The notes: generated by a model from the letters alone, not told the origin. 10,695 bases of DNA from Desulfuromonadaceae bacterium GWB2_53_15 (GCA_001824455.1 MHXL01000089.1:177-10871), one strand, 5' to 3'. Positions 1-6,892 are shown, numbered from the stretch's first letter. Translations and numbers: made by a program.

Positions 1-46
1 CATCCTCGATGGTCGGGGTGGAAAAAGGGAGAAATGTGTCGCGCAT
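1..46 (-). CDS. DegT/DnrJ/EryC1/StrS family aminotransferase, N-terminus only
   Basis: Only the first 15 codons lie in the window; the gene continues past position 1 on the minus strand. The start is ATG at 46-44. A clear Shine-Dalgarno AAGGAG lies at 63-58, 11 bases upstream. The visible peptide, MRDTFLPFSTPTIED, matches the usual opening of PLP-dependent sugar aminotransferases of this family, including ArnB, which typically start with a few residues, then LPFS-P-I and an acidic stretch. These enzymes transfer an amino group to a nucleotide-linked keto sugar. An ArnT-like glycosyltransferase lies upstream on the same strand, so an ArnB-like role in supplying an aminosugar for lipid A or another envelope glycan is plausible, but this is inference. 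The active-site lysine lies outside the window, so function cannot be tested here. Confidence 0.65.
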   Translation of the reverse strand, partial: MRDTFLPFSTPTIED

Positions 47-105
47 GGTGTAGGGTGCTCCTTGAAATATTGTTCGATAGATTAGCATGTAACTTTAAGA
101 CAAGA

Positions 106-130
106 AAGGGACAACCCTGCGACTGTCCTT
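106..130. repeat. Imperfect inverted repeat at the insert edge
   Basis: AAGGGACA at 106-113 pairs with TGTCCTT at 124-130 around a 10-base loop, with one bulged G. It sits between the broken defence-like ORF and the aminotransferase start, just past the point (about 143) where the ORF stops looking like protein. It could be a REP-type element, the end of a mobile element, or a weak terminator. There is no T run on the plus strand; on the minus strand the second arm is followed by TTCTTGTCTT. One copy in the window cannot settle which it is. Confidence 0.4.
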
Positions 131-317
131 GTTTGTTGTTTCGCAGCGATTCAGTGCCTTCAGGTTGAAAAATCAAGTCATGACCATCCGGATGCAGGAT
201 ACAGGCAAGCGTATAGAGGGCTTGTTTGCGATAACCTTCAAGGGCGGCTTTTGCACCTGACGAGGACATAATGTGTGCTTCCTCTTGGACTCAAGTTCTT
301 ACGTCAAAACATTCCCA

Positions 318-1904
318 TCACGCCGCCAACTCCCCCACCCCAAACATATCCAGCTGCGTCAACTCCACTCCCCGCTCAAACCTCGGCAGAAGCTCCGCAA
401 TTGCAGAAGCATCCACGTTGGCAAGCTCTTTTGGTTCAAGCTTGTGCAGTCCGCCTCCATACACCCGCCCCTCATCGAGAAGCTGCTCCGGCGTAATGGC
501 GTTTAGCACCTGCCAGACCAGCCGGGTCAGGCCCGGATCTCGCGCTAAGTAGCGTTGCAGCATCAGGGTCGGATACATGGCCAGATAGACGTTGGCGATT
601 GTTGCCCGTGAATTGTTCAGTATGAACCGGAAAGGACGGCCACTTTTTGTTTCACCGCGCCCGAGGTAGGTGCAAACGATTGGAGCAGGCGGACGGTTTT
701 CCTGCACATACCAGGGGGAACGATGGTCACAGATATAGCCTTCATGGACTCCTTTGGCTTTCCCCTCCTCTAGATATGTCGCCAAGGCGGGGAAACGGCT
801 CCCAATTTCCTCTTCACTCAAACGAGTATCAAGAAGAAACAGGCGGCGCTCGACCAGCGGAATTCCATCCTTGTCGGCGGTAACCTCATCTTCAGGCAGA
901 TAGCGTGGGCTCGGCAAAATGGGTCGAAAAAGCTCCAACGGCAGGCCACGCTTGGAGATAGTTTCTTCGCCGAGGATGAAAAAACCGTTGTCGCCGGTTG
1001 CAATGCCGCGCTTTATCTGGAAGAAGTCAGCAATACTCGGACCTGTCTTGCGGCTCCGAATTTCAGATGCGGGGAAACGCGTCCACTTAGCCTCGTGGGC
1101 AAGAGCCTTAACTGGAACCATGCGCGTAATTTTAGGGGCGGCAAGTGTGCCGCCGAAGCTGAACATCACGTCATGATCGGGGGGAGGCGGCGCGTTGCGG
1201 AACCAGACTATGCTGGATGACACCAGGGCGTCGGCAAACTGTACGTCGTTGGGGTCAAAGCGATGGATATGCAGGAGAGTGACACGGCTAAGAAGGTACT
1301 GTTTCACAACCTGACCGTAGTTCACGTCCATGAATTCGCTTGGAATCAGCCACCCCGCAATACCGCCTTCCGCCATCCACGCATGGGAAAGTGCCAGGAA
1401 ATGGCAGTAAAGTCCCGTCAAGCCGCTCAGCTTCATATTGCTCGCCTTGAAGCTGCGGTGTAACAAGCGCTCTTTATCACTGGCCTGAATGTGGTGATGG
1501 CGAACATAAGGTGGATTACAGATGACGAGATTGAAACGGGGAGACGGCTCCTCATAGGTGAAATCGGCGAGTTTAAGGGTAAGGTCGAAGTCTTGCCAGA
1601 TGAGGGAAGCTGGTTGTCCGTAGTGAGGATCTATCTCAAAACCAAGGGCTTTTGCGATCCGCTGTTGTGGGAACGTGTTGAGGAGCGCTGAATAGAATGC
1701 TCCGGTGCCGATAGCCGGGTCGAGAAAATGAACCTGCTCTTCAGGGGCAAGGAGCGTGGCAGCGTAGCCCAAAATGTCGCGGGCAAGGGCTGTCGGTGTT
1801 GCAAACTGGCCGAGACGATTCCGCTCAACCTGCATCTTGCGGCTGTCAAGTTCGATCTGAAGGGCTAGCCGCTCTTTTTCAACTATGTCCAGTGTTTGGG
1901 TCAT
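318..1904 (-). CDS. Type II DNA N6-adenine methyltransferase, M.XamI-like
   Basis: This 528-residue protein methylates adenine in the site cut by the partner nuclease. The N-terminal half holds the catalytic domain. Motif X-like LGQFATP is at 31-37, the S-adenosylmethionine loop LDPAIGTGAF at 61-70, an acidic GFEIDP at about 88-93, and the catalytic NPPY at 130-133, which marks N6-adenine enzymes of the Eco57I/gamma type. The region from about residue 290 to 500 probably contains the target recognition domain. Length and architecture are those of a complete enzyme. The ATG at 1904-1902 lies three bases after the nuclease stop and has no evident Shine-Dalgarno, so translation probably depends on ribosomes finishing the nuclease gene. 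Because the nuclease is XamI-like (GTCGAC in the type member), the same specificity is expected here, but recognition domains diverge and the site is not proven. Confidence 0.88.
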   Translation of the reverse strand: MTQTLDIVEKERLALQIELDSRKMQVERNRLGQFATPTALARDILGYAATLLAPEEQVHFLDPAIGTGAFYSALLNTFPQQRIAKALGFEIDPHYGQPASLIWQDFDLTLKLADFTYEEPSPRFNLVICNPPYVRHHHIQASDKERLLHRSFKASNMKLSGLTGLYCHFLALSHAWMAEGGIAGWLIPSEFMDVNYGQVVKQYLLSRVTLLHIHRFDPNDVQFADALVSSSIVWFRNAPPPPDHDVMFSFGGTLAAPKITRMVPVKALAHEAKWTRFPASEIRSRKTGPSIADFFQIKRGIATGDNGFFILGEETISKRGLPLELFRPILPSPRYLPEDEVTADKDGIPLVERRLFLLDTRLSEEEIGSRFPALATYLEEGKAKGVHEGYICDHRSPWYVQENRPPAPIVCTYLGRGETKSGRPFRFILNNSRATIANVYLAMYPTLMLQRYLARDPGLTRLVWQVLNAITPEQLLDEGRVYGGGLHKLEPKELANVDASAIAELLPRFERGVELTQLDMFGVGELAA

Positions 1905-1907
1905 GTG

Positions 1908-2870
1908 CTAGATACCGAAAAGCGCCAGATCGTCGATGCGGTGTTCCCACACCCAGTCAATACCTTCTGCGGCCTCATATCCGAGATAACCGCTGTCAAA
2001 GTAGCCGCACAGGAACAGGTTGAATTGTACTTTTTTGCCATAGGCCTTGCGAAGTTGGTTCATTTTCACCGCTTCCTCCTTGCGGCGCTTGTTCGTATTG
2101 GTGAAGTCGCCGGCTGATTTGGCTTCAAATAGAATCGGAAGTTGCTTGGCCTTTGCGCCTTTCGGCATGATGACGGCGTCAACTGGGATATTCACGCTTT
2201 GCACCCCGTTTTCGAGTTTTACCGGCACGTTCATGCGGAAACTGAATGTGCCCGGCTGCATCGCATCAAAGCGGATTCCGTTTCCGGCTGGAATCTGTGA
2301 GTAGCCGTGGGCCTCAAGCCAAGCCTTAACTGCGGCCAGCTGGCGTTTTTCTTGAGCATTGCGGATGATCGGGTTGGCGACTGCGCCGCAGAGTCGGTCT
2401 GCAACAATGGTGGCGGCTCTGTGTATCTCAGCATCAGAAGGTATTTTTTTGGTCCCACGCCAGACGAAGATATCCGGGTCGGCCATTTTTTCAATTATCG
2501 CACCTATTTTGACGAGTTCCCGGTCAATGTCTGCGCCAGTCATTCGCACGGGGAGCTTCTTCTCATTTTCCATGCGTTTTACCATACTGGGCGATATACC
2601 GGCTAAGCCGATCAGCCGGTCAACGGCGAGCGGAGGACACGTGGACATACGGAGCGTCGGGAGAATATCCGGGCTGTTGCGGAAGATGGTCGGGGTTATA
2701 TCAGTCAGGTAACTGGTCGAGATAAGAGCGGCCTCAACATCTCTGGTTGTCTTGACGCGCGTCTCGCGGAAGGCGACGGGTGCGAACCGCATGAACCAGC
2801 TGTTGTACATATCCACTGATCGGGCGATGTCGGCTTTCCATTGGCGGGGCTTGTTACTGTTTACCGGCAT
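1908..2870 (-). CDS. XamI family type II restriction endonuclease
   Basis: This 320-residue protein matches the XamI restriction endonuclease family as I know it. It opens NKPRQWKADIARSVDMYNSW and has the conserved block LPTLRMSTCPPLAVDRLIGL at about 70-89. A PD-(D/E)XK-type nuclease core is visible: V-D at 230-231, followed after 17 residues by F-E-A-K at 248-251, giving D231, E249 and K251 as likely metal and catalytic residues. XamI cuts GTCGAC; specificity here is inferred only. The ATG at 2870-2868 has GGAGG four to five bases upstream. The gene starts 40 bases after the ArnT-like stop on the same strand and runs directly into the methyltransferase. No controller (C) protein gene is seen nearby. 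It appears intact, with no frameshift. Confidence 0.88.
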   Translation of the reverse strand: MPVNSNKPRQWKADIARSVDMYNSWFMRFAPVAFRETRVKTTRDVEAALISTSYLTDITPTIFRNSPDILPTLRMSTCPPLAVDRLIGLAGISPSMVKRMENEKKLPVRMTGADIDRELVKIGAIIEKMADPDIFVWRGTKKIPSDAEIHRAATIVADRLCGAVANPIIRNAQEKRQLAAVKAWLEAHGYSQIPAGNGIRFDAMQPGTFSFRMNVPVKLENGVQSVNIPVDAVIMPKGAKAKQLPILFEAKSAGDFTNTNKRRKEEAVKMNQLRKAYGKKVQFNLFLCGYFDSGYLGYEAAEGIDWVWEHRIDDLALFGI

Positions 2871-2878
2871 ACTCCCTC

Positions 2879-2907
2879 CGAATAATAACTGGTTATTGTC
2901 CTGTAAA
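2879..2907 (-). promoter_or_regulatory. Candidate promoter/operator before the restriction gene
   Basis: In the 40 bases between the ArnT-like stop and the nuclease start, a TTTACA hexamer (2907-2902) is followed 17 bases later by a poor -10 (TATTCG, 2884-2879). Inside the spacer lies a small palindrome, AATAAC-TG-GTTATT (2884-2897 on the plus strand). A start from here would leave almost no leader, so the promoter is doubtful. The palindrome could be an operator. The genes may instead be read through from the upstream operon. Confidence 0.25.
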
Positions 2908-2910
2908 GCG

Positions 2911-4638
2911 TTACCGGTTGCTGATCAGCAGGTTCCGCCCGGATTCTCCCTGCACAACGGGTGCGGTGCTCAGACCTGGCAGCAGGTCGTTTAATTCGCT
3001 TTTCCTGAGGAAGACCAGGACATGATTATCACTGTTCCAGAGTTTCAGCAGGGCCTGTTGATCGGGAAACCAGGCCGACTGATCACCCTGTTTGCTGCCG
3101 AACTCCAGCTCATCGAGTTTACCGGTGACCATCACTCGCCTGCCGCTATACCAGTTAACCGCCTGCATCGGGCCAAAGGTGACGATGCGGGTGTCCGGCC
3201 TGACCAGGGATCGGGCTTTCAGCGTCAGGTCGCGGGGAGATTCCGCCTGGGCGATTGAACCCATGATCAGGCGCGGGATAAGGATCTCAAGCAGAAAGGA
3301 GCAGATGCAGATAACAGTCAGCATCCTGGCTGGATTGCGGTTGGTTGCGGCCAGTATGCCCACCCCTTGCAGCAGAAACAGCAGGCCGATCGAGATGCAG
3401 GCAGTTGTGGAAAGTTGCGGAGCGTGGGATACAAACTGGCGTAACTGGTCTGCCAGCTGAGGCATGATGCCTGTCAGCAGAGCGGCTGCTTCTGCCAGGC
3501 GGGCGTACCCCAGGCCGGCCACACCCAGAATGGTCAGGGTTGTACCCAGCATGATGGCTGCCAATTTCAGCTCCCTGCCGCGCCCTTCCATCAGGCTGTT
3601 GATTCGCTGGGCGATCAGCATGGCCAGAGGCGGGAAGATCGGCAGTATGTATGGAACCAGCTTGGAGCTGGATTTTGAGAAGAACAGAAAGATGACCGCG
3701 ATCCAGATTAAGAGATAGAGTCCGACCTGGAATTCCTCGTGCCGCCGATTACGCCAAGCCCGGACCAGCGCGCCAGGGATGAAGAACGACCAGGGCAGCA
3801 TGGTGCCCAGCAGTACCGGCAGGAAGAACCAGACCGGTTGGTAGCGGCCATGCACCGTGCTGGTGAAACGCTCGAAATGTTCATGGATAAAAAAGAAACG
3901 GGCGAATTCCGGGTTCCTGAGGGAAACCGCCACAAACCAGGGGGCGACTACGGTCAGGAACAGCAGCAGGCCGGTCACAAGGCGCATACGTTTGACAATC
4001 CGCCACTTTCCGGTCAACAGCAGGTAGATGAAGATGATCCCGCCCGGAAAGACAATCCCGATCAGCCCCTTGGCCAGCACTGCCAGGGCGCAGAACAGGT
4101 AGAACAGATACCAGGGGAGTGCACCGCCGCGCCGCCTTTCATGTTGCGCGGCAACGATGAAGGCCCCCAACGCTGCCGTCAGGCAGAAGGTCAGCAGCAT
4201 GTCGGTCAGGATGATGCGGGACTGGAGCACGAAGCCGGCCGATGTGCCCAGGATGATGGCGGAAATCAATGCTGTCCTTCGGTCGTACAGTTTTCGGGCG
4301 ATCAGGTAGGTTGCCAGCACGGTGGCCAGGCCGCACAGGGCGGACGGCAGGCGGGCGGCAAACTCGTTTTGCCCGAATATCCAGATCGAAGCGGCATTCA
4401 GCCAGTAAAGCAGTGGCGGCTTCTCGAAGTATTTGACGTAGTTGAGGGTGGGGGTAATCAGGTCGCCTCGTTCCAGCATCTCGCGGGGGATTTCGGCGTA
4501 GCGGCCCTCGTCCGGGTCGATCAGCGGCAATCGCCCCAAAAACTGGAGAAACGGGATGCCCAGGATAAATGCCAGGGACAGCAGATCCCTGAGCCAGCCA
4601 TGCATGTCGCTGCGGGCATAGGCCTTCAAATCCTTCAT
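2911..4638 (-). CDS. ArnT-like GT39/GT83 membrane glycosyltransferase
   Basis: A 575-residue integral membrane protein of the ArnT/PMT family. Such enzymes move a sugar from an undecaprenyl-phosphate carrier to an acceptor on the outer face of the inner membrane; ArnT uses 4-amino-4-deoxy-L-arabinose and lipid A. After a first hydrophobic segment (about 15-35) comes the family's acidic loop DPDEGRYAEI at 41-50, followed by YFEKPPLLYWL at 70-80, both hallmarks of the active-site region. About a dozen hydrophobic segments follow, then a soluble C-terminal part from about residue 480. Length is slightly above the usual 550, so it seems complete. Its ATG overlaps the upstream U32 stop as ATGA, a sign of translational coupling. 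Which sugar and acceptor it uses cannot be read from sequence; the possible ArnB-like gene at the left edge fits an aminosugar. Confidence 0.8.
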   Translation of the reverse strand: MKDLKAYARSDMHGWLRDLLSLAFILGIPFLQFLGRLPLIDPDEGRYAEIPREMLERGDLITPTLNYVKYFEKPPLLYWLNAASIWIFGQNEFAARLPSALCGLATVLATYLIARKLYDRRTALISAIILGTSAGFVLQSRIILTDMLLTFCLTAALGAFIVAAQHERRRGGALPWYLFYLFCALAVLAKGLIGIVFPGGIIFIYLLLTGKWRIVKRMRLVTGLLLFLTVVAPWFVAVSLRNPEFARFFFIHEHFERFTSTVHGRYQPVWFFLPVLLGTMLPWSFFIPGALVRAWRNRRHEEFQVGLYLLIWIAVIFLFFSKSSSKLVPYILPIFPPLAMLIAQRINSLMEGRGRELKLAAIMLGTTLTILGVAGLGYARLAEAAALLTGIMPQLADQLRQFVSHAPQLSTTACISIGLLFLLQGVGILAATNRNPARMLTVICICSFLLEILIPRLIMGSIAQAESPRDLTLKARSLVRPDTRIVTFGPMQAVNWYSGRRVMVTGKLDELEFGSKQGDQSAWFPDQQALLKLWNSDNHVLVFLRKSELNDLLPGLSTAPVVQGESGRNLLISNR

Positions 4639-5867
4639 GGGGCACCGGCCTTTTCACGCCGGATCAGGTCAAAAGGTGCCACTTCGAAGGGAGGTTGCAT
4701 CAGGATGAGTTGATTGGGGTTGGCGCAGTCGCAGTCGCTGGTGTTGCCTGCCTTGTCCAGTACCTGAAGCTTGCCGACGTGCAAGCTGTCGCAGCGCATG
4801 TGTGGTCCGATGAACTCGATTTCGTCCCCGTTCCGGATGCGGTTGCGCACTCCTATAACTACATCTCCATTGCTGCGTACTTCCTCCACCCGGCCGACGA
4901 ACTCATGGCTGCGGATATAGGCAGAGTGATATTCCTGTCCAACGTTACGGGGCTCTCCGAACAGGAATCCGGTCGTGTAGCCGCGGTGGCTGAGCTTGGC
5001 CAGTTCCTCCAGCCATTCGGGCCGGCAGTGGTAATTGGCCGGGTCGGCGGCATACTCGTCCAAGGCCTGGCGGTAAACACGCAGCACAGAGGCCACATAG
5101 TTGATGCCCTTCATGCGGCCTTCGATCTTGAGCGAGGCCGCGCCGCTGGAGACAATGGCCGGCAGATGCTCCAGCAGGCACAGGTCGCGGGAATTGAAGA
5201 TAAAGGTGCCGCTTGCATCTTCCAGTACCGGAAAATACTCGCCGGGGCGTTTCTCTTCCACCAGATGGTAGTTCCAACGACAGGGGTGGGCGCACTCCCC
5301 CTGGTTGGCGTCACGGCCGGCCATGGCGCTGGAGAGCAGGCAGCGGCCCGAGTAGGAGATGCATAGCGCGCCGTGTACAAAAACTTCTACCTCCATAGCG
5401 GTGCGGGTAACGGTCTCGGCAATGGCCTCCAGGGTTGTCTCCCGGGCCAGATTGACTCGCTGGATCCCCTGCTTTTGCCAGAAGCTGGCGGTGCGCCAGT
5501 TGATGGTATTGGCCTGGGTGGAGAGGTGCAGTTCCCGCTGGGGTGAAATCTCGCGCGCCATGTCGATGACGCCGGGATCGGCTACTATGTAGGCATCAAA
5601 GGGAAGCTCTGCCACCTCCCTGAGGAAATGCTCCAGCTGTTCCAGCGCATCATTGTGGGGGTAGCTGTTGACGGTCAGGTAGGCCTTGACCCTGTGGCTA
5701 TGGCAGTAGTCCAGGGCCGCGGCCATCTCCGGTACGGTAAAGTTGTCCGCAAGGTTGCGCAGACCAAAGGAGGTGCCGCCCAGATAGACGGCGTCGGCGC
5801 CATAATGGACAGCGGTTTTCAGTTTTTCCATGTTGCCGGCGGGTGCCAGCAGTTCAGGCATTTTCAC
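4635..5867 (-). CDS. U32 family protein, probable tRNA U34 hydroxylase TrhP
   Basis: A 410-residue U32-family protein. Though named peptidases, characterised bacterial relatives of this branch (TrhP/YegQ, RlhA, UbiU/V) are iron-sulfur hydroxylases; TrhP makes 5-hydroxyuridine at the tRNA wobble position using prephenate. The opening ELLAPAG with YGADAVYLGG (about 5-31) and FGLRNLADNF (34-43) is typical. The U32 signature spans about 160-198, with four cysteines at 169, 176, 192 and 196 placed as expected for a 4Fe-4S cluster. A small C-terminal beta domain follows from about 320. It is somewhat shorter than the roughly 450-residue E. coli TrhP. The start is uncertain: GTG at 5867-5865 or ATG two codons later at 5861-5859, neither with a strong Shine-Dalgarno. 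It is the first gene of the left-facing operon and overlaps the glycosyltransferase start by four bases, although the two functions look unrelated. Confidence 0.85.
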   Translation of the reverse strand: MKMPELLAPAGNMEKLKTAVHYGADAVYLGGTSFGLRNLADNFTVPEMAAALDYCHSHRVKAYLTVNSYPHNDALEQLEHFLREVAELPFDAYIVADPGVIDMAREISPQRELHLSTQANTINWRTASFWQKQGIQRVNLARETTLEAIAETVTRTAMEVEVFVHGALCISYSGRCLLSSAMAGRDANQGECAHPCRWNYHLVEEKRPGEYFPVLEDASGTFIFNSRDLCLLEHLPAIVSSGAASLKIEGRMKGINYVASVLRVYRQALDEYAADPANYHCRPEWLEELAKLSHRGYTTGFLFGEPRNVGQEYHSAYIRSHEFVGRVEEVRSNGDVVIGVRNRIRNGDEIEFIGPHMRCDSLHVGKLQVLDKAGNTSDCDCANPNQLILMQPPFEVAPFDLIRREKAGAP

Positions 5868-5919
5868 GGGATATTCCGGTCAAGAAGGTAGCGGCGGGTA
5901 TGGAGAGAAATGCTAACAC

Positions 5920-5925
5920 ATTATC
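5920..5925 (-). promoter_or_regulatory. Possible -10 element for the left-facing operon
   Basis: GATAAT on the minus strand matches five of six bases of the sigma70 -10 consensus and lies about 50 bases upstream of the U32 start. No convincing -35 hexamer sits at the right spacing, so the promoter may need an activator or use another signal. Confidence 0.3.
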
Positions 5926-5965
5926 CCAACCATTAAAACCGAAACCTGATAAAGTAAGATAACGA

Positions 5966-5990
5966 AACGGGTTTCTGCCCGCAAACCGTT
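5966..5990. repeat. Bulged inverted repeat in the divergent intergenic region
   Basis: AACGGGTTT (5966-5974) pairs with AAACCGTT (5983-5990), with one bulged G and an 8-base loop. An alternative pairing uses CGGG and CCCG inside it. It lies between the two divergent transcription units, about 40 bases left of the right-facing -35. No T run follows, so an operator is more likely than a terminator. The rest of 5868-6085 is AT-rich and shows no gene. Confidence 0.35.
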
Positions 5991-6027
5991 GAAAAATATT
6001 TCTAACGCACTGAAAGGCAGCTTTCGC

Positions 6028-6055
6028 TTGACAAACCCCCGAATATCGCTTTAAT
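6028..6055 (+). promoter_or_regulatory. Sigma70-type promoter for the cpoB-like gene
   Basis: A perfect -35 TTGACA (6028-6033) is followed by a 16-base spacer and TTTAAT (6050-6055), five of six to consensus. Transcription would begin near 6062, giving a leader of about 25 bases that contains the ribosome site TGGAGG (6076-6081) four bases before the ATG at 6086. This is the best promoter seen in the window. Confidence 0.7.
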
Positions 6056-6085
6056 TATGAAAAACATCCGTTAAATGGAGGAATT

Positions 6086-6811
6086 ATGCCATCTGGCATC
6101 AGGTGGACATTTTGTTTCATAGTGTGTCTTGCACTGACCGGTTGCGCCGGCAATGACCTCATGCTCAAGCGCCAGGCCGAAGCAGAGGCCAAAATTGAGC
6201 ACCTGCTGCAGAACGATAAAAAGGGTGAACAGCGCATGAACGACCTGTTTGCCCGGAGCCAGACCCAAGATGACCAGACCAGGGCCTTTGCTGTACAGCT
6301 CAAACAGCTTCAGTCCGCAAATCAGGAACTGCGGAGCGCTCAGGAGGAACTCAAGGCCCAGGTGACATTGCTGGCCCAACAGGCTGCAACACCCAAGATC
6401 GAGGTGGTTAACCCGGATGCGGCCCCGAAGGGGAAGGATAGCGGTCCTCCAGCTGAGTATCTCAAGGCCTTCGGGTTTTACAGCGCCAACAACTTCAATG
6501 CTGCTGTCGAGGCCTTCGGGGCATTCATAAGGAACAATCCCCGGAGCGATTATGTGGCCAATGCCATTTACTGGATCGGAGAGTGTCATTACACTCAGTC
6601 CGATCTCGTCAAGGCACAGGAGTTTTTCCAGAAGGTTGTTGATGAATATCCCAAAAGCAGTAAAGCGCCCGATGCTCTGTTGAAGCTGGGGTATGTACTG
6701 TCAGCCATGAAAGAGAAAGCTAAGGCCATGGCCATCTTTGAAAGCCTGATCAAGCTATATCCCGGCAGTCCGGCGGCTGGCAAGGCTCGCGAACGGTTAA
6801 CCGCGAATTAA
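6086..6811 (+). CDS. CpoB/YbgF-like periplasmic TPR lipoprotein
   Basis: A 241-residue protein with a lipoprotein signal: a hydrophobic segment ending in the lipobox LTGC, with the lipidated cysteine at residue 20. A long charged, glutamine-rich coiled coil follows (about 24-100), then a short linker rich in P and K (about 104-122). The C-terminal part (about 123-241) holds tetratricopeptide repeats, with the YbgF-type pattern of A-x-x-x-Y/F, F-Q-K-V-V-D-E-Y-P-x-S, and A-P-D-A-L-L-K-L-G. In E. coli, CpoB/YbgF binds TolA and links peptidoglycan synthesis to outer-membrane constriction, but there the protein has a cleaved signal peptide rather than a lipid anchor. Here no tol or pal gene is nearby in the window; the next gene is a LysM protein, also suggesting an envelope role. 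Start choice is supported by TGGAGG just upstream. Confidence 0.8.
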   Translation: MPSGIRWTFCFIVCLALTGCAGNDLMLKRQAEAEAKIEHLLQNDKKGEQRMNDLFARSQTQDDQTRAFAVQLKQLQSANQELRSAQEELKAQVTLLAQQAATPKIEVVNPDAAPKGKDSGPPAEYLKAFGFYSANNFNAAVEAFGAFIRNNPRSDYVANAIYWIGECHYTQSDLVKAQEFFQKVVDEYPKSSKAPDALLKLGYVLSAMKEKAKAMAIFESLIKLYPGSPAAGKARERLTAN

Positions 6812-6844
6812 GCATGTTGTTCGCAATAATAAGTTTGAAGCTGT

Positions 6845-6878
6845 TTTCTGAAATTCTAGTACGTTTCAGGGTCAGAAA
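6845..6878 (+). other. Overlapping inverted repeats in the LysM gene leader
   Basis: TTTCTGA (6845-6851) pairs with TCAGAAA (6872-6878), while the overlapping CTGAAA (6848-6853) pairs with TTTCAG (6864-6869). The two stems share bases and exclude each other. They end six bases before the GAGG ribosome site (6884-6887). No T run follows, so a terminator is unlikely; a leader structure affecting translation is possible but unproven. Confidence 0.25.
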
Positions 6879-6892
6879 TCATTGAGGTGCCT

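Larger units (their letters stand above)
1..269 (-). pseudogene. Truncated defence-type gene, N-terminal remnant (Cap4/DUF4297-like nuclease domain?)
   Basis: An ORF starts with ATG at 269-267, 48 bases after the methyltransferase stop. A purine-rich AGAGGAAG ribosome site lies about ten bases upstream. It begins MSSSGAKAALEGYRKQALYT and reaches FQPEGTESL at about residues 34-42. This pattern (small residues, A-L-x-G-Y/F-x-x-Q, a helix, then an F-Q-P-E-G-x-E-x-L strand) resembles the opening of large defence proteins whose first domain is a PD-(D/E)XK-like nuclease of the Cap4/DUF4297 type, where a D-[LVI] strand and later a Q-V-K motif would follow. Instead, from about position 143 the frame becomes low-complexity, runs through the inverted repeat at 106-130, and overlaps the aminotransferase start in another frame. 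It stays open to the window edge, with no stop seen. I read it as the stump of a gene whose body was deleted. The family assignment comes from memory of sequence patterns and is uncertain. Confidence 0.45.

Noticed and set aside
318..2870. BsuBI/PstI-type identity (CTGCAG) for the restriction-modification pair
   Set aside because: The methyltransferase motifs alone would allow it, but the nuclease has the XamI-family blocks, and CTGCAG occurs in the window (near 6207 and 9955).
2860..2917. TTACCGG present on both sides of the gap before the nuclease, as a possible target-site duplication
   Set aside because: Seven bases at 2861-2867 and 2911-2917 lie inside coding sequence of the two neighbouring genes and do not bracket the proposed insert; chance is the simpler explanation.
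3739..4713. Plus-strand ORF of 324 residues opposite the glycosyltransferase gene
   Set aside because: It is glutamine- and glycine-rich without domain features, and lies fully antisense to a well-supported membrane protein gene and the end of the U32 gene; it is a shadow of their codon bias.
4695..5366. Plus-strand ORF of 223 residues opposite the U32 gene
   Set aside because: The iron-sulfur cysteine signature of the U32 protein is encoded on the other strand over the same stretch, and this peptide has no recognisable domain.
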